NCBI RefSeq assembly: GCF_011927905.1
Contig: NZ_JAATJL010000001.1
Span: forward strand, 1,178,001 to 1,242,000
Source of the DNA: Arthrobacter pigmenti
GTDB lineage: Bacteria; Actinomycetota; Actinomycetes; Actinomycetales; Micrococcaceae
DNA: 64,000 bases
Direction of reading: 5' to 3'
Within the stretch, counting starts at the first letter, position 1; each line of letters begins with the position of its first letter. The position numbers and the translations under genes are program-made. Shown here one piece after another: positions 56,243 through 64,000 of the stretch. The notes beneath the pieces are model-generated. The model saw only the letters and a list, made by a program, of their open reading frames with translations, did not search any database and was not told the DNA's origin.

Positions 56243-58059
56243 CCGACCCGCGGAGCCTTCGGCTGGACGTAGATTTCCTCAACGAGCGCCGAATAGTCCT
56301 TGAGGACCTGCGCCCGCTTGATCTTCATCGAAGGCGTGAGATGGCCGCTGGCCTCGGTGAAGTCCCGTTCGACAATCCGGAACACCTTGACGGCCTCGGC
56401 CTGCGACACGGATTCATTGGCGTGGTCCACCAGCGCCTGAATTTCGGCCTGTACCGCCGAATGCCGGGCTGCTTCGGCCACAGTGGTCCCTGCCGGTAGG
56501 TGGTGCCGCTCCAGCCAGCCCGGCAGCGCTTCTTCATCCAGGGTGATCAGTGCCGAAATGTACGGCCGCTGATCCCCCAGGACCACGCACTGCGACACAA
56601 GCGCATTGGCGCGGATCGTGTCTTCGAGCTGGGCAGGGATGACGTTCTTTCCACCGGCGGTGACGATGATTTCCTTCTTGCGCCCCGTGATCCGGAGGAA
56701 CCCGTCGTCATCCAGTTGGCCGATGTCACCCGTGTGGAACCAGCCGTCCGTGAACGCCTCCTCGGTCAGATCAGGCCGCTTGAAATAGCCCTTCAGCACG
56801 CAGACGCCCTTGGTGAGGATCTCGCCGTCGTCGGCTATCTTGACGGCGTTGCCTGGCAGAGGAGCGCCGACGGTGCCGATCTTGATCTTCTGCGGGGTGT
56901 TCACGGCGATCGGAGCAGTGGTTTCGGTGAGCCCGTAGCCCTCCAGCACCATGAGGCCGATTCCGTGGAAGAAATGCCCGAGGCGGTCGCCAAGTGGAGC
57001 TCCGCCTGACACGGCGTGCTGCACCCTCCCACCCATGGCCGTGCGGATTTTTCCGTACAGCAGGCGGTCGAACAGCGCGTGCTTGGCCTTCAGCGCGAAC
57101 GGCACCTTCCCGGCCTGCTCCGCCTTGGACCAGGCAATGGCAACGTCAGCGCCCGCGTGGAAGATTTTGCCCTTCCCGCCGTCCTCCGCCTTGAGCATGG
57201 AGTTGTTGTAGACCTTTTCGAAGACGCGCGGTACAGCGAGGATGAAGGTGGGCTTGTAGCTCTGCAGATCCGGGAGTAGGTTCTTGACGTCGGGGGTGTG
57301 AGCAACGGTTGCGCCGGCAGCGACGCACAGCACCGATATGAACCGGGCGAAGACGTGCGCGAGCGGCAGGAACATGATGGTCTGCGCGCCCTCATGAGCC
57401 ACCTCGGGCAGGGCCGCGGCAGCGTTCTCAGAGAGCTCGACGAAGTTGCCGTGCGTAAGCTCGCACCCCTTGGGCTTCCCCGTGGTTCCGGAGGTGTAGA
57501 TGATGGTGGCGACGTCGTCGAGACCGGCGATGAGCCGCCGTTCCTCGAGCGCCGCGTCATCAATGTCGGCTCCTGCCGCCCTCAGCGGGTCCAGGCCGTT
57601 GCCGTCGAACTGCCAGACGTGCTTGAAAGCATCCAGACCTTCAGTAGTTACTGCCTGACGCACCACGTTCTCATGCCGTCCGGACTCGACGAATGCGGCG
57701 ACTGCGCCGGAATCACCGAGAATCCACCCGACCTGCGACGGGGAGGAAGTCTCATACACCGGAACGGACACGGCACCGGCGAACCAGATCGCGAAGTCCA
57801 CCAGCGACCACTCGTAGCGGGTACGGGCCATGATCGCGACCCGGTCCCCAGCTTGCACACCCGAAGCCATCAGCCCCTTCGCCAAGGCACGGACATCGGA
57901 GAGGAAAGCAGTTGCGCTCACGTCGGACCACTGACCGGAATCGTCCTTCGTGGCAAACAGGGCAGGGTTGCTGGCTTTCTCGGCCTGCTTCACGACGAGG
58001 TGCGTGGTGTTGCTGTCCCGGGGGACCTGCACTTTGGCCGGAACGCTGAATTCGCGCAC
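56239..58059 (-). CDS. long-chain fatty acid-CoA ligase, FadD15-like
   Basis: Activates fatty acids with ATP and CoA. The 606-residue protein has the AMP-binding loop YTSGTTGKPKGCELTH, the adenine motif GYGLTETTAPIA, WFHTGDIG, and GRKKEIIVTAGGKNV with the catalytic Lys region near the end. The domain order is that of the AMP-dependent synthetase family. Chain-length preference is not visible from sequence. It converges on mtr with overlapping stop codons. Confidence 0.93.
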   Translation of the reverse strand: MREFSVPAKVQVPRDSNTTHLVVKQAEKASNPALFATKDDSGQWSDVSATAFLSDVRALAKGLMASGVQAGDRVAIMARTRYEWSLVDFAIWFAGAVSVPVYETSSPSQVGWILGDSGAVAAFVESGRHENVVRQAVTTEGLDAFKHVWQFDGNGLDPLRAAGADIDDAALEERRLIAGLDDVATIIYTSGTTGKPKGCELTHGNFVELSENAAAALPEVAHEGAQTIMFLPLAHVFARFISVLCVAAGATVAHTPDVKNLLPDLQSYKPTFILAVPRVFEKVYNNSMLKAEDGGKGKIFHAGADVAIAWSKAEQAGKVPFALKAKHALFDRLLYGKIRTAMGGRVQHAVSGGAPLGDRLGHFFHGIGLMVLEGYGLTETTAPIAVNTPQKIKIGTVGAPLPGNAVKIADDGEILTKGVCVLKGYFKRPDLTEEAFTDGWFHTGDIGQLDDDGFLRITGRKKEIIVTAGGKNVIPAQLEDTIRANALVSQCVVLGDQRPYISALITLDEEALPGWLERHHLPAGTTVAEAARHSAVQAEIQALVDHANESVSQAEAVKVFRIVERDFTEASGHLTPSMKIKRAQVLKDYSALVEEIYVQPKAPRVG

Positions 58060-58216
58060 GGGAATCTCCTTTGATTTTCGTCACATCCTGCGAGATTTCC
58101 CTAGCCTATAGCTTTTCCGCGCGTTCTTACTCTCCAGTAATGTACGAATCGGTAACGGTGTCAGGGTCGGCACGGCACAGCGCGTTCCCATGACGACGGC
58201 GGGAGGTCCAGACCGG

Positions 58217-59350
58217 ATGAAAGCGGAACCAACAGGCAGCGTGCCGCCGCAGAAGCTTCGCGATCCCTTCGGAAATCATCGGCGTCCACAACCGCCATTG
58301 ATGCCGGGGACCGCCCGCTACGCACCAAGGCCTCTGCGCGGCCGCGGGCTTGCCATCGGCATTGACATCGGCGGGACCAAGGTCGCGGCCGGTGTGGTGG
58401 ATCCCGACGGCGTGATCGTCGCCTCCGCGAGACGGGAGACCCCGGGGCAGGATCCCCGCAGGGTCGAAACCGTGATTGTGGACCTCGTTCGTGAACTGGG
58501 ACGCGGACGGCGTATCCGCTCGGTGGGAATAGGCGCCGCCGGCTGGATGGACCTTGACAACGGGACGGTCCTGTTCAGCCCTCATCTGGCATGGCGTAAC
58601 GAACCGCTGCGGGCGAACCTCGAGAAGCTGCTTCGCCGCCGGGTCACCGTGCTCAACGATGCTGACGCGGCGGCCTGGGCTGAGTGGCGGTTCGGTGCAG
58701 GGCGCGGCGAACCTCGCCTGGTCTGCATCACTTTGGGCACCGGGATCGGGGGCGCGATGATTACGGACGGCGTCCTCGAACGTGGTCGCCACGGGGTAGC
58801 GGGCGAATTTGGGCATCAGATCATCGTCCCCAACGGGCACCGGTGTGAATGCGGAAATCGTGGGTGCTGGGAACAGTACGCTTCCGGCAACGCGCTGGGA
58901 CGCGAAGCACGCGAGCTGGCTACTGCGAACTCGCCTGTGGCCCAGTCGATGCTCCGCGAGGTGCATGGTCAGGCGGAGTCGATAACCGGGGCCGTTGTCA
59001 CCCGGCTCGCCCTGCAGGGGGACCCTGCATGTCGGGAACTTATAGACGACGTCGGGCAGTGGCTTGGACTGGGCATCGCCAACCTGGCGGCAGCGCTTGA
59101 TCCGGGCACATTCGTGATCGGCGGCGGGCTCGGCGCTGCCGGCAGCCTGCTGATCGACCCTGCACGCCGGTCGTTCGAACGCAATCTCACCGGACGCGGC
59201 TTCCGCCCGGCAGCGGTCATTACGACGGCGGCGCTCGGCCCGGAAGCCGGGCTGGTCGGGGCCGCGGATCTCTCACGCATCAGGTCCGGGCCGTTACTTC
59301 GGCGCGGCTATGGTGCCGCGCCTGTTGCACGTCGGGGCGAACGCAGGTGA
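58217..59350 (+). CDS. glkA: ROK family glucokinase
   Basis: A 377-residue ROK kinase. The ATP motif is GIDIGGTKVAAGVV, the active-site base is in NDADAAAWAEWR, and the ROK zinc motif is HRCECGNRGCWEQYASG. It likely phosphorylates glucose, since related actinobacterial proteins are GlkA; other sugars are possible. ATG 58217 has GGGAGG ten bases upstream; ATG 58190 in frame lacks one. The first 50 residues are a low-complexity extension. Confidence 0.87.
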   Translation: MKAEPTGSVPPQKLRDPFGNHRRPQPPLMPGTARYAPRPLRGRGLAIGIDIGGTKVAAGVVDPDGVIVASARRETPGQDPRRVETVIVDLVRELGRGRRIRSVGIGAAGWMDLDNGTVLFSPHLAWRNEPLRANLEKLLRRRVTVLNDADAAAWAEWRFGAGRGEPRLVCITLGTGIGGAMITDGVLERGRHGVAGEFGHQIIVPNGHRCECGNRGCWEQYASGNALGREARELATANSPVAQSMLREVHGQAESITGAVVTRLALQGDPACRELIDDVGQWLGLGIANLAAALDPGTFVIGGGLGAAGSLLIDPARRSFERNLTGRGFRPAAVITTAALGPEAGLVGAADLSRIRSGPLLRRGYGAAPVARRGERR

Positions 59351-59374
59351 CCACGTAGTTGTGAGGCAGAAGGC

Positions 59375-59833
59375 TCAGACCGCCGCGCCGTCGTCGTCGT
59401 AATCCCGTGTTTTTGGGAGCCGGAAGATCAGGAAGACCACGCTCGCAATGAATATCGCAACGACCCCGAGCATCACGGAGGTGGGTGCAGAGCGCCAGAA
59501 CATTGCAATCAGCAGCAGGGAAACAGGACCTCCCACCGCCCCGAGCCACGCCAGGACCACCAACGGATCCCCAACGCCCAGCGCGGGAGGCTCGGGAGGC
59601 TGGTAGGTGTCCTCTTCCTCTTCCTCGACGGGGGAGTAATCGCGGGGGCCGGTTACGGCGGCTCCGGCTTGGCCCTCGAAGATTGCGCGCACCCGTTCAT
59701 CCGGCGACCTGGAGTCAGCCGGGGAGCCGGCTTCGGGCAATTCGCTGCTGGGAGTTTCCTCCAGCCGAGCCACCAGATCCTGCCACACGGCGTCGTCGGT
59801 GGACTCATTCGGGTCCTGGGCTCGGGGACTCAT
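59375..59833 (-). CDS. small membrane protein, unknown function
   Basis: A 152-residue protein. The first 85 residues are acidic and polar; two hydrophobic segments lie at about 92-115 and 118-138; the tail is DYDDDGAAV. No enzyme motif is visible. Its start overlaps the stop of the carboxylesterase gene by four bases, so the two are co-transcribed in the minus direction. Function unknown. Confidence 0.78.
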   Translation of the reverse strand: MSPRAQDPNESTDDAVWQDLVARLEETPSSELPEAGSPADSRSPDERVRAIFEGQAGAAVTGPRDYSPVEEEEEDTYQPPEPPALGVGDPLVVLAWLGAVGGPVSLLLIAMFWRSAPTSVMLGVVAIFIASVVFLIFRLPKTRDYDDDGAAV

Positions 59834-60603
59834 GCGCTGGTACCTGCCGTCACGTGCTCGATGAATGCTGCGGAGCGCTCAAAGATGAGCTCCTGGTCGT
59901 GGTCCATGGTGGCCACGTGGTAGCTGTTCTCCAACCGTACTATCTCCAGGTCCGGGCTGCCGATGTGCTGTTGAAGAACATCGAGGCTGCTCTCCGGCAC
60001 GATCGCGTCCACATTCGACCTGAACACCAGCGTAGGAGCGGTGACCTGCGGCAGTCGCAGGGTGGTGTCACGGAACAGCTGTGAAAGCTGGTGGACGGCA
60101 GCAACCGGCGTGCGGGTATAGGCACGTTCATCGATGCCTTCCTTCTTGATGTCATTACCGATCGCCGGGACGGATCTCAGCAGGTACTTCAACAGCCCTG
60201 CATAACGGGCCCGCTGATCCGCGATGGTCAGCCCGGGATTGACGACGACGACGCCGGCTACCGGCTCCAGCGCCGCCAACCTGAGGGCAAGGGCGCCGCC
60301 CATTGACAATCCGGCGACCACGACGTCGTCGCTCTGCCGTGCCAGGTCCCGGTACGAGGTTTCAATCTCCTCATACCACCGCCGCCACGGTGTGCGCGCA
60401 AGTTCCTGCCACGTGGTTCCGTGTCCCGGCAACAACGGGAGGCGCACCGCGAACCCCTGGTCCGCGAGGTATCTCGCCCACTCCAGGAGGCTCACCGTCG
60501 AACCGGTGAAACCATGACTGAGCAGCACACCGGTACGCGCGCGTGCGCCCGCACCGCGGGAGGAGAACGCAGCGATCTCCGAAGGATCCGTCATGAACCC
60601 CAT
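59830..60603 (-). CDS. carboxylesterase/monoacylglycerol lipase-like alpha/beta hydrolase
   Basis: A 257-residue hydrolase. The nucleophile elbow is GLSMGGALAL, the oxyanion region is LSHGFTGSTVS, the acid is in RSNVDAIVPE and the His in NSYHVATMD. It resembles the EST-type carboxylesterases and monoglyceride lipases. The start is ATG 60603, with ATG 60594 possible; the longer frame to 60723 runs through the promoter region. It is divergent from the PlsC-like gene and coupled to the membrane protein downstream. Confidence 0.86.
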   Translation of the reverse strand: MGFMTDPSEIAAFSSRGAGARARTGVLLSHGFTGSTVSLLEWARYLADQGFAVRLPLLPGHGTTWQELARTPWRRWYEEIETSYRDLARQSDDVVVAGLSMGGALALRLAALEPVAGVVVVNPGLTIADQRARYAGLLKYLLRSVPAIGNDIKKEGIDERAYTRTPVAAVHQLSQLFRDTTLRLPQVTAPTLVFRSNVDAIVPESSLDVLQQHIGSPDLEIVRLENSYHVATMDHDQELIFERSAAFIEHVTAGTSA

Positions 60604-60763
60604 GGTGTCACCGCCGCACCTCCGCTGCCAGTGACACCCAGCACAAAGGGCACCCGTAGAGTAATGTTCCAAGAAGCCCGTTGGCGGACACACGACTATG
60701 GTTGGCCTGTACTGTCCGCGCACGCGGCGTAATGAGGAACGCCCACGCAGGAAGGCTGGCAGA

Positions 60764-61690
60764 GTGTTCTACTGGATCATGAAGCGGATCATCGTCGGTC
60801 CACTTGTGAATCTGCTGTTCAGGCCCTGGGTCAAGGGGATGGACAACATTCCGTCAACCGGCGCAGCAGTGCTGGTGAGCAATCACCTTTCCTTCTCGGA
60901 CTCGATTTTCCTGCCCCTGTCTGTACCGCGTCCGGTGGTGTTCCTCGCCAAGTCCGAGTACTTCACGGGGCGGGGAGTGAAGGGGAAACTTACTGCCGCC
61001 TTCTTCCGGCTGACCAACCAGTTGCCGATGGACCGCTCTGGCGGCGCCGCGTCAGCCACATCGCTGTCGGCCGGCGAAGAGGTGCTTCGGTCGGGCGGCC
61101 TCCTCGGCATCTACCCGGAAGGGACCCGCAGCCCCGACGGGCGTCTCTATCGCGGCAAGACCGGCGTTGCCAAGCTCATCCTCGCAACCGGTGTTCCGGT
61201 CATTCCGGTAGCGATGATCGGTACGGATAAGGTCCAGCCGATCGGCCGCAGGATACCCAACATCCGCCGGATCGGCATCATCGTGGGGGAACCGTTGGAC
61301 TTCCGCAGATACGCCGGACTGGGAGAAGACCGCTTCGTTCAACGCTCGGTCACCGATGAAATCATGTATGAACTCATGCGGCTCTCCGGCCAGGAGTACG
61401 TTGATGTGTATGCCAGCAGCGTGAAGGAGCGTCTCGCGAATGCGAAGTCGGCGGGCAAGAAGGCGCCCCGCGCGGTGGACCCAAAGCGCAGGGCCGCCGT
61501 CCGGCTGGAGGGCTCCTCCGGAAGCGAGGCCGTTCCGCCCTCGAACTCCGCGTTGCCGCCGAGCGTTGAGGGGCCATTGCCCGGCGAGATTCGCACCATC
61601 GGCCGCCCGATGGACAAGCCGTCCCCGGCCGCAGAGCAGTCCGGCGCAGCGCCGGACGAGGAGGGCGGCCAGAACAGTCGCGCTATGTGA
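60764..61690 (+). CDS. 1-acyl-sn-glycerol-3-phosphate acyltransferase (PlsC family)
   Basis: A 308-residue PlsC-type acyltransferase. The catalytic NHLSFSD (His-x4-Asp) and the glycerol-phosphate motif EGTRSPDG are present, with hydrophobic segments near the N-terminus (FYWIMKRIIVGPLVNLLF). A disordered tail of about 80 residues ends the protein. It makes phosphatidic acid for membrane lipids. GTG 60764 has AGGAAGG about eight bases upstream; ATG 60698 is less likely. Confidence 0.87.
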   Translation: MFYWIMKRIIVGPLVNLLFRPWVKGMDNIPSTGAAVLVSNHLSFSDSIFLPLSVPRPVVFLAKSEYFTGRGVKGKLTAAFFRLTNQLPMDRSGGAASATSLSAGEEVLRSGGLLGIYPEGTRSPDGRLYRGKTGVAKLILATGVPVIPVAMIGTDKVQPIGRRIPNIRRIGIIVGEPLDFRRYAGLGEDRFVQRSVTDEIMYELMRLSGQEYVDVYASSVKERLANAKSAGKKAPRAVDPKRRAAVRLEGSSGSEAVPPSNSALPPSVEGPLPGEIRTIGRPMDKPSPAAEQSGAAPDEEGGQNSRAM

Positions 61691-61756
61691 CGGGATCGGC
61701 CCTGCTGCGTGACACCTCTTTCCGTGGGCGTCCAGCCTAACGAGTAGGCTTAAGCG

Positions 61757-63127
61757 GTGACCGAAACAACTGTGACCCCTGCTACCACCCCCTCATCCAC
61801 CGATCACGGGTTGGACAACTGGCGGGAGTTGGCGATTTCGCAACAGCCCAGTTGGCAGGACGCCGCGGTGCACCAGTCCGCGTTGAAGGAATTGTCCACG
61901 CTTCCCCCATTGGTCTTCGCGGGCGAGGTTGACGTACTGCGCGGGCGGCTCGCCGATGCCGCGCAGGGTAAGGCATTCCTGCTTCAGGGAGGGGATTGCG
62001 CTGAAACCTTCGACGGAGCTACGGCCGACCGAATCAGCGCCCGCGTAAAGACCATCCTGCAGATGGCTGTTGTGCTCACCTACGGCGCGTCCCTGCCTGT
62101 AATCAAGATGGGACGCATGGCCGGGCAGTTCGCGAAGCCCCGCTCATCCAATGACGAAACCCGTGAAGGCGTCACCCTCCCCGCCTACCGTGGCGACATG
62201 GTGAACGGGTACGAGTTCACTCCCGAGAGCCGGGGACACGACGCCTCCCGCATGGTGCGGGCCTATCACACCTCAGCCTCCACCCTGAACCTCATCCGGG
62301 CGTTCACGCAGGGCGGCTTCGCCGATCTACGTCTGGTTCATCACTGGAACAAGGGATTCACCGCCAATCCGGCGCACTCACGCTACGAATCATTGGCCCG
62401 CGAAATAGACCGGGCAGTCCACTTCATGGAAGCCTGTGGAGCGGACTTCGACGCACTGACGCGCGTGGAATTTTTTGCCAGCCATGAAGCACTCCTGCTG
62501 GACTACGAGCGGGCGCTCACCCGGACTGATTCCCGCACTGGCCTGCCGTACGACACGTCTGCGCACTTCCTCTGGATCGGTGAACGCACCAGGGACATTG
62601 ACAGCGCGCACATCGACTTTCTTTCCAGGGTCCGCAACCCGATCGGCGTGAAGCTTGGCCCGGGCACATCCCCGGATGACGCATTGGCGCTGATCGACAA
62701 GCTCGATCCGAACCGCGAACCAGGCCGGCTGACCTTCATCACGCGGATGGGGGCCAAGAACATCCGCGAGAAGCTGCCTGAACTTGTTTCCCGGGTGACG
62801 GACTCCGGCGCACAGGTGCTCTGGGTGACAGACCCGATGCACGGCAACACTGTGACCTCGCCAAACGGTTACAAGACGCGCAACTTCGATGACGTCATGG
62901 ACGAAGTTCGTGGATTCTTTGAGGTCCACAGCTCACTGGGGACGTTCCCCGGCGGTCTGCACGTTGAAATGACGGGCGACGACGTCGCCGAGTGCCTGGG
63001 CGGGGCGGATCCTGTGGACCAGGAGGCCTTCCTTGAACGGTATGAGTCCGTGTGCGACCCCCGGCTCAATCACATGCAGTCCCTCGAAATGGCGTTCCTG
63101 GTGGCCGGGGCACTCTCCCGGCGCTGA
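61757..63127 (+). CDS. aroG: class II 3-deoxy-7-phosphoheptulonate (DAHP) synthase
   Basis: First enzyme of the shikimate pathway, condensing PEP and erythrose 4-phosphate. A 456-residue class II (plant-type) enzyme. The motifs LLQGGDCAETF, KMGRMAGQFAKPRS, ITRMGAKNIREKLP and WVTDPMHGNT are characteristic, including the metal Cys in GGDCAE. The start is GTG 61757. Together with tyrA at 29.9 kb it serves aromatic amino acid synthesis. It converges on the PASTA kinase gene. Confidence 0.95.
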   Translation: MTETTVTPATTPSSTDHGLDNWRELAISQQPSWQDAAVHQSALKELSTLPPLVFAGEVDVLRGRLADAAQGKAFLLQGGDCAETFDGATADRISARVKTILQMAVVLTYGASLPVIKMGRMAGQFAKPRSSNDETREGVTLPAYRGDMVNGYEFTPESRGHDASRMVRAYHTSASTLNLIRAFTQGGFADLRLVHHWNKGFTANPAHSRYESLAREIDRAVHFMEACGADFDALTRVEFFASHEALLLDYERALTRTDSRTGLPYDTSAHFLWIGERTRDIDSAHIDFLSRVRNPIGVKLGPGTSPDDALALIDKLDPNREPGRLTFITRMGAKNIREKLPELVSRVTDSGAQVLWVTDPMHGNTVTSPNGYKTRNFDDVMDEVRGFFEVHSSLGTFPGGLHVEMTGDDVAECLGGADPVDQEAFLERYESVCDPRLNHMQSLEMAFLVAGALSRR

Positions 63128-63177
63128 CCTGAGGAAAAGTCATCAGGGGCGAACCTGCGTGCACCTGGTTCAGTTGT

Positions 63178-64000
63178 TCAGGTCACCGTAATGGTTACGG
63201 TGGAACCTTCCGGATGTTCGCCGGTCAGGTCCTGGCCGGCGACGAGGCCCAGCACTGAACTGCCGAATGCGTAGTTCACCTCGACGTTGAAACCGGCTGC
63301 TTCCAGCTTCTCGATCGCCACCGTTTCGGGGTCGGAGAAGACGTCCGGTACCATCACAATGCGCGGGCCTGCCGAGATGGTGAGTGAAACAGCCTGGCCG
63401 CGGGTCAGCTGGCCATCGGCAGGACTTTGGGTCAGTACGGATCCCGCCGGAACGTCGACGTCGTTAATCTGTTCTTCGGCGATTTCCGCGGCGAGGCCGG
63501 CCGCCTCGAGTAAAGCCACCGCTTCATCCTGGGGCAGGCCCAGTACTGAGGGAACATCGACCGGTTCCGGCCCTTGGGAGACTGTCAGGTTGACGACCGT
63601 CCCTGCCTGCAGTTGAACGCTGACTGCGGGATCAGATGCGATGACCACTCCCGTCGGGACGCTATCGCTGAACTCGCGTGTCACCTCGCCCACTCCGAAC
63701 CCAGCTGCAACCAGCGCACCAGCTGCAGCCGCTTCTGAAAGGCCAACGGTTTCGGGAACGGCAAACAGTTCGGGGCCCAGCGAGACGAGTAGCTGCACAC
63801 CTTCCCAGCGCCGGATCTCCGTGCTTGCCGCAGGCTCGCTGCTGATGACAAGCCCTTCGTCCACGGAATCGGAATAGACTTCCTCTGCCGTGGAGGACAG
63901 ACCCGCCTCTGTCAGCAACGCCTGGGCGGCGGTGACAGGGCGGCTGGACACATCCGGAACAGCCACGAGTGCGCCCGGCCCCACACCGAAAAACCAGCCT
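63178..64000 (-). CDS. PASTA-domain Ser/Thr protein kinase, C-terminal part (cut by window edge)
   Basis: At least 273 residues of the extracellular end of a kinase, continuing beyond the right edge. Four PASTA repeats are visible, starting near VAVPDVSSRP, FAVPETVGLS, VDVPSVLGLP and VMVPDVFSDP, each about 67 residues. Such repeats bind peptidoglycan fragments and tune kinase activity. The kinase and membrane segment lie outside. A PknB/PknL-type kinase beside a class II DAHP synthase is a known actinobacterial arrangement; such kinases phosphorylate GarA. Confidence 0.85.
   Translation of the reverse strand, partial: GWFFGVGPGALVAVPDVSSRPVTAAQALLTEAGLSSTAEEVYSDSVDEGLVISSEPAASTEIRRWEGVQLLVSLGPELFAVPETVGLSEAAAAGALVAAGFGVGEVTREFSDSVPTGVVIASDPAVSVQLQAGTVVNLTVSQGPEPVDVPSVLGLPQDEAVALLEAAGLAAEIAEEQINDVDVPAGSVLTQSPADGQLTRGQAVSLTISAGPRIVMVPDVFSDPETVAIEKLEAAGFNVEVNYAFGSSVLGLVAGQDLTGEHPEGSTVTITVT

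Overview
The window is a high-GC actinobacterial chromosome segment, most likely from a member of the Micrococcaceae such as an Arthrobacter relative. The reasons are a mycothione reductase, a GarA-type FHA protein with its ETT phosphorylation motif next to an FtsR-like MerR regulator, a TlyA-NadK-RecN-PyrG-XerD gene order, a PASTA kinase beside a class II DAHP synthase, a GlkA-type ROK glucokinase, and many GTG starts. The species call is inference from content and order; no database was searched.

Layout. 1-1.9 kb: the 3' half of a 23S rRNA gene and a 5S rRNA gene, ending an rRNA operon. 2.1-12 kb: a housekeeping run on the plus strand (Arg/Gly-rich TPR protein, HAD phosphatase, small protein, tlyA, nadK, recN, pyrG, Nudix, xerD), most of it overlapping or tightly spaced. 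12-16 kb: an ECF sigma factor with a membrane protein that may be its partner, a two-TM potassium channel, a second Nudix enzyme and an alpha/beta hydrolase. 16-20.5 kb: a minus-strand GntR-prpD-prpB-prpC methylcitrate-cycle operon with two TGTATACA boxes at its head. 20.6-26.2 kb: a VOC protein, a SnoaL-tailed sigma factor, and a CitA/CitB-type two-component system divergent from a dctA-like dicarboxylate carrier. 26.3-33.2 kb: the conserved parA-scpA-scpB-rluB-tyrA-cmk-der operon for chromosome segregation, rRNA modification, tyrosine synthesis and ribosome assembly.

33.3-37.9 kb: a tRNA-Pro(GGG) gene followed by about 4.5 kb of foreign DNA that ends in an imperfect 38-bp copy of the tRNA 3' end. 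The sequence after that copy carries what looks like the original tRNA terminator. The island has no recognisable integrase. It carries a compact three-gene cassette: two small proteins and a third protein with a TIR-like/nucleotide-binding C-terminus. All three appear to share a winged-helix-like module. I do not recognise the combination; it is the best candidate here for an undescribed, possibly defensive, system.

37.9-45.5 kb: an RCK potassium channel, a siderophore-interacting flavoprotein, stand-alone LigD-type polymerase and ATP-dependent ligase genes (both NHEJ-type) separated by a cassette of two paralogous DUF6318-like lipoproteins and a PKD-like secreted protein, and a methyltransferase. 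45.5-49.5 kb: gcvH, garA, ftsR, a bifunctional-nuclease-family gene, a second MerR gene and an orphan ParA. 49.8-64 kb: pyruvate carboxylase, a MinD-like ATPase with a long disordered N-terminus, mycothione reductase, long-chain acyl-CoA synthetase, glucokinase, a small membrane protein, a carboxylesterase, a PlsC-type acyltransferase, class II DAHP synthase, and the C-terminal PASTA region of a kinase that runs off the right edge.
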